DNA of 6,035 nucleotides from Pseudomonadota bacterium (GTDB lineage: Bacteria; Pseudomonadota; Alphaproteobacteria; Acetobacterales; Acetobacteraceae), in contig JAJZCS010000137.1 in NCBI GenBank assembly GCA_021829055.1, forward strand, positions 1 to 6,035, read 5' to 3'. Positions 5,881-6,035 of this stretch are shown in pieces. The notes beneath the pieces are model-generated. The model did not search any database and was not told where the DNA came from. It saw only the letters and a list, made by a program, of their open reading frames with translations. Made by a program: the position numbers and the translations under genes. Each line of letters starts with the position of its first letter. The stretch's first letter is position 1.

Positions 5881-5996
5881 AATCTGTCCATTCAACCAAT
5901 TATCCGCAAGGCATCTTAATTAATTTACCCCAGTTCTAAGAGTCTGTCCCAGATCAATTTGTTATTTTACATAGCTTTCTTAGCATAAGACGGATG

Positions 5997-6035
5997 GATG
6001 CCTATAAATTACACGAGTGGCGCAGTGTGCCTGAG
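5997..6035 (-). repeat. Right arm of 39-bp perfect inverted repeat
   Basis: Mirrors 5842-5880 exactly and ends at the last base of the window. Whether the repeat extends further outward cannot be seen. Confidence 0.9.

Larger units (their letters stand above)
5842..6035. mobile_element. 194-bp inverted-repeat unit (MITE-like or invertible segment)
   Basis: Bases 5842-5880 and 5997-6035 are perfect 39-bp inverted repeats beginning CTCAGGCACACTG, each reading inward from the outside. Similarity continues inward for 8 more bases with two mismatches, giving 45 of 47. The 116-bp interior (5881-5996) is AT-rich, with no reading frame or recognisable gene. Long near-perfect terminal repeats around a short non-coding core are typical of miniature inverted-repeat elements moved by a transposase elsewhere. 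A site-specific invertible segment is an alternative, as is a hairpin artefact, because the window stops exactly at the repeat end and the right flank is unseen. I do not recognise the repeat as the end of a named IS. Confidence 0.6.

Noticed and set aside
5842..6035. CRISPR array or origin of replication at the inverted repeats
   Set aside because: Only two copies, in opposite orientation, with no regular spacers or iteron pattern.
1..6035. Novel multi-gene defence or other system
   Set aside because: The intact protein genes are one GtrA-like protein, rlmB and pgm; no nuclease, toxin, reverse transcriptase or other effector genes are present.

Overview
The window looks like an accessory-rich piece of an alphaproteobacterial chromosome. 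Acetobacteraceae is my best guess. The clues are the RlmB and Pgm sequences, GC-rich codon use in rlmB, and many insertion-sequence remnants of types common in acetic acid bacteria. This assignment is an inference from protein style, not from a search.

Layout. Bases 1-685 hold a decayed IS5-family transposase that enters from the left edge and carries two frameshifts and a lost catalytic block. Bases 686-955 have no gene, only one hairpin. At 956-1384 (minus) lies a small GtrA-like membrane protein without its usual glycosyltransferase partner. Bases 1385-2206 are mostly unassigned and contain one short ORF (1846-2037, plus) that resembles a slice of an MFS transporter. The conserved core is rlmB (2207-3088, minus), a 23S rRNA ribose methyltransferase gene, which diverges from a tRNA-Tyr(GTA) gene (3154-3239, plus). 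The two appear to share a 65-bp promoter region with overlapping -35 boxes. Just downstream of the tRNA, 3283 to about 3807 is a graveyard of three IS families in different orientations: an IS21 istB tail with terminal repeats, an IS66 transposase tail and an IS110 transposase fragment. The last gene is pgm (phosphoglucomutase, about 4006-5685, minus), intact with all active-site motifs. It is preceded by a possible 16-codon leader ORF that overlaps its ATG, and by a candidate promoter. The window ends on a 194-bp unit bounded by perfect 39-bp inverted repeats.

How it fits together. rlmB and tRNA-Tyr serve translation. Pgm interconverts glucose-6-phosphate and glucose-1-phosphate and so feeds UDP-glucose and polysaccharide synthesis. 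GtrA-like proteins are linked to lipid-carrier sugar transfer, so pgm and gtrA share a loose cell-surface carbohydrate theme, but they are not in one operon here. I see no convincing new defence system or other multi-gene system. The most interesting unexplained items are the terminal inverted-repeat unit upstream of pgm and the coupled leader ORF.
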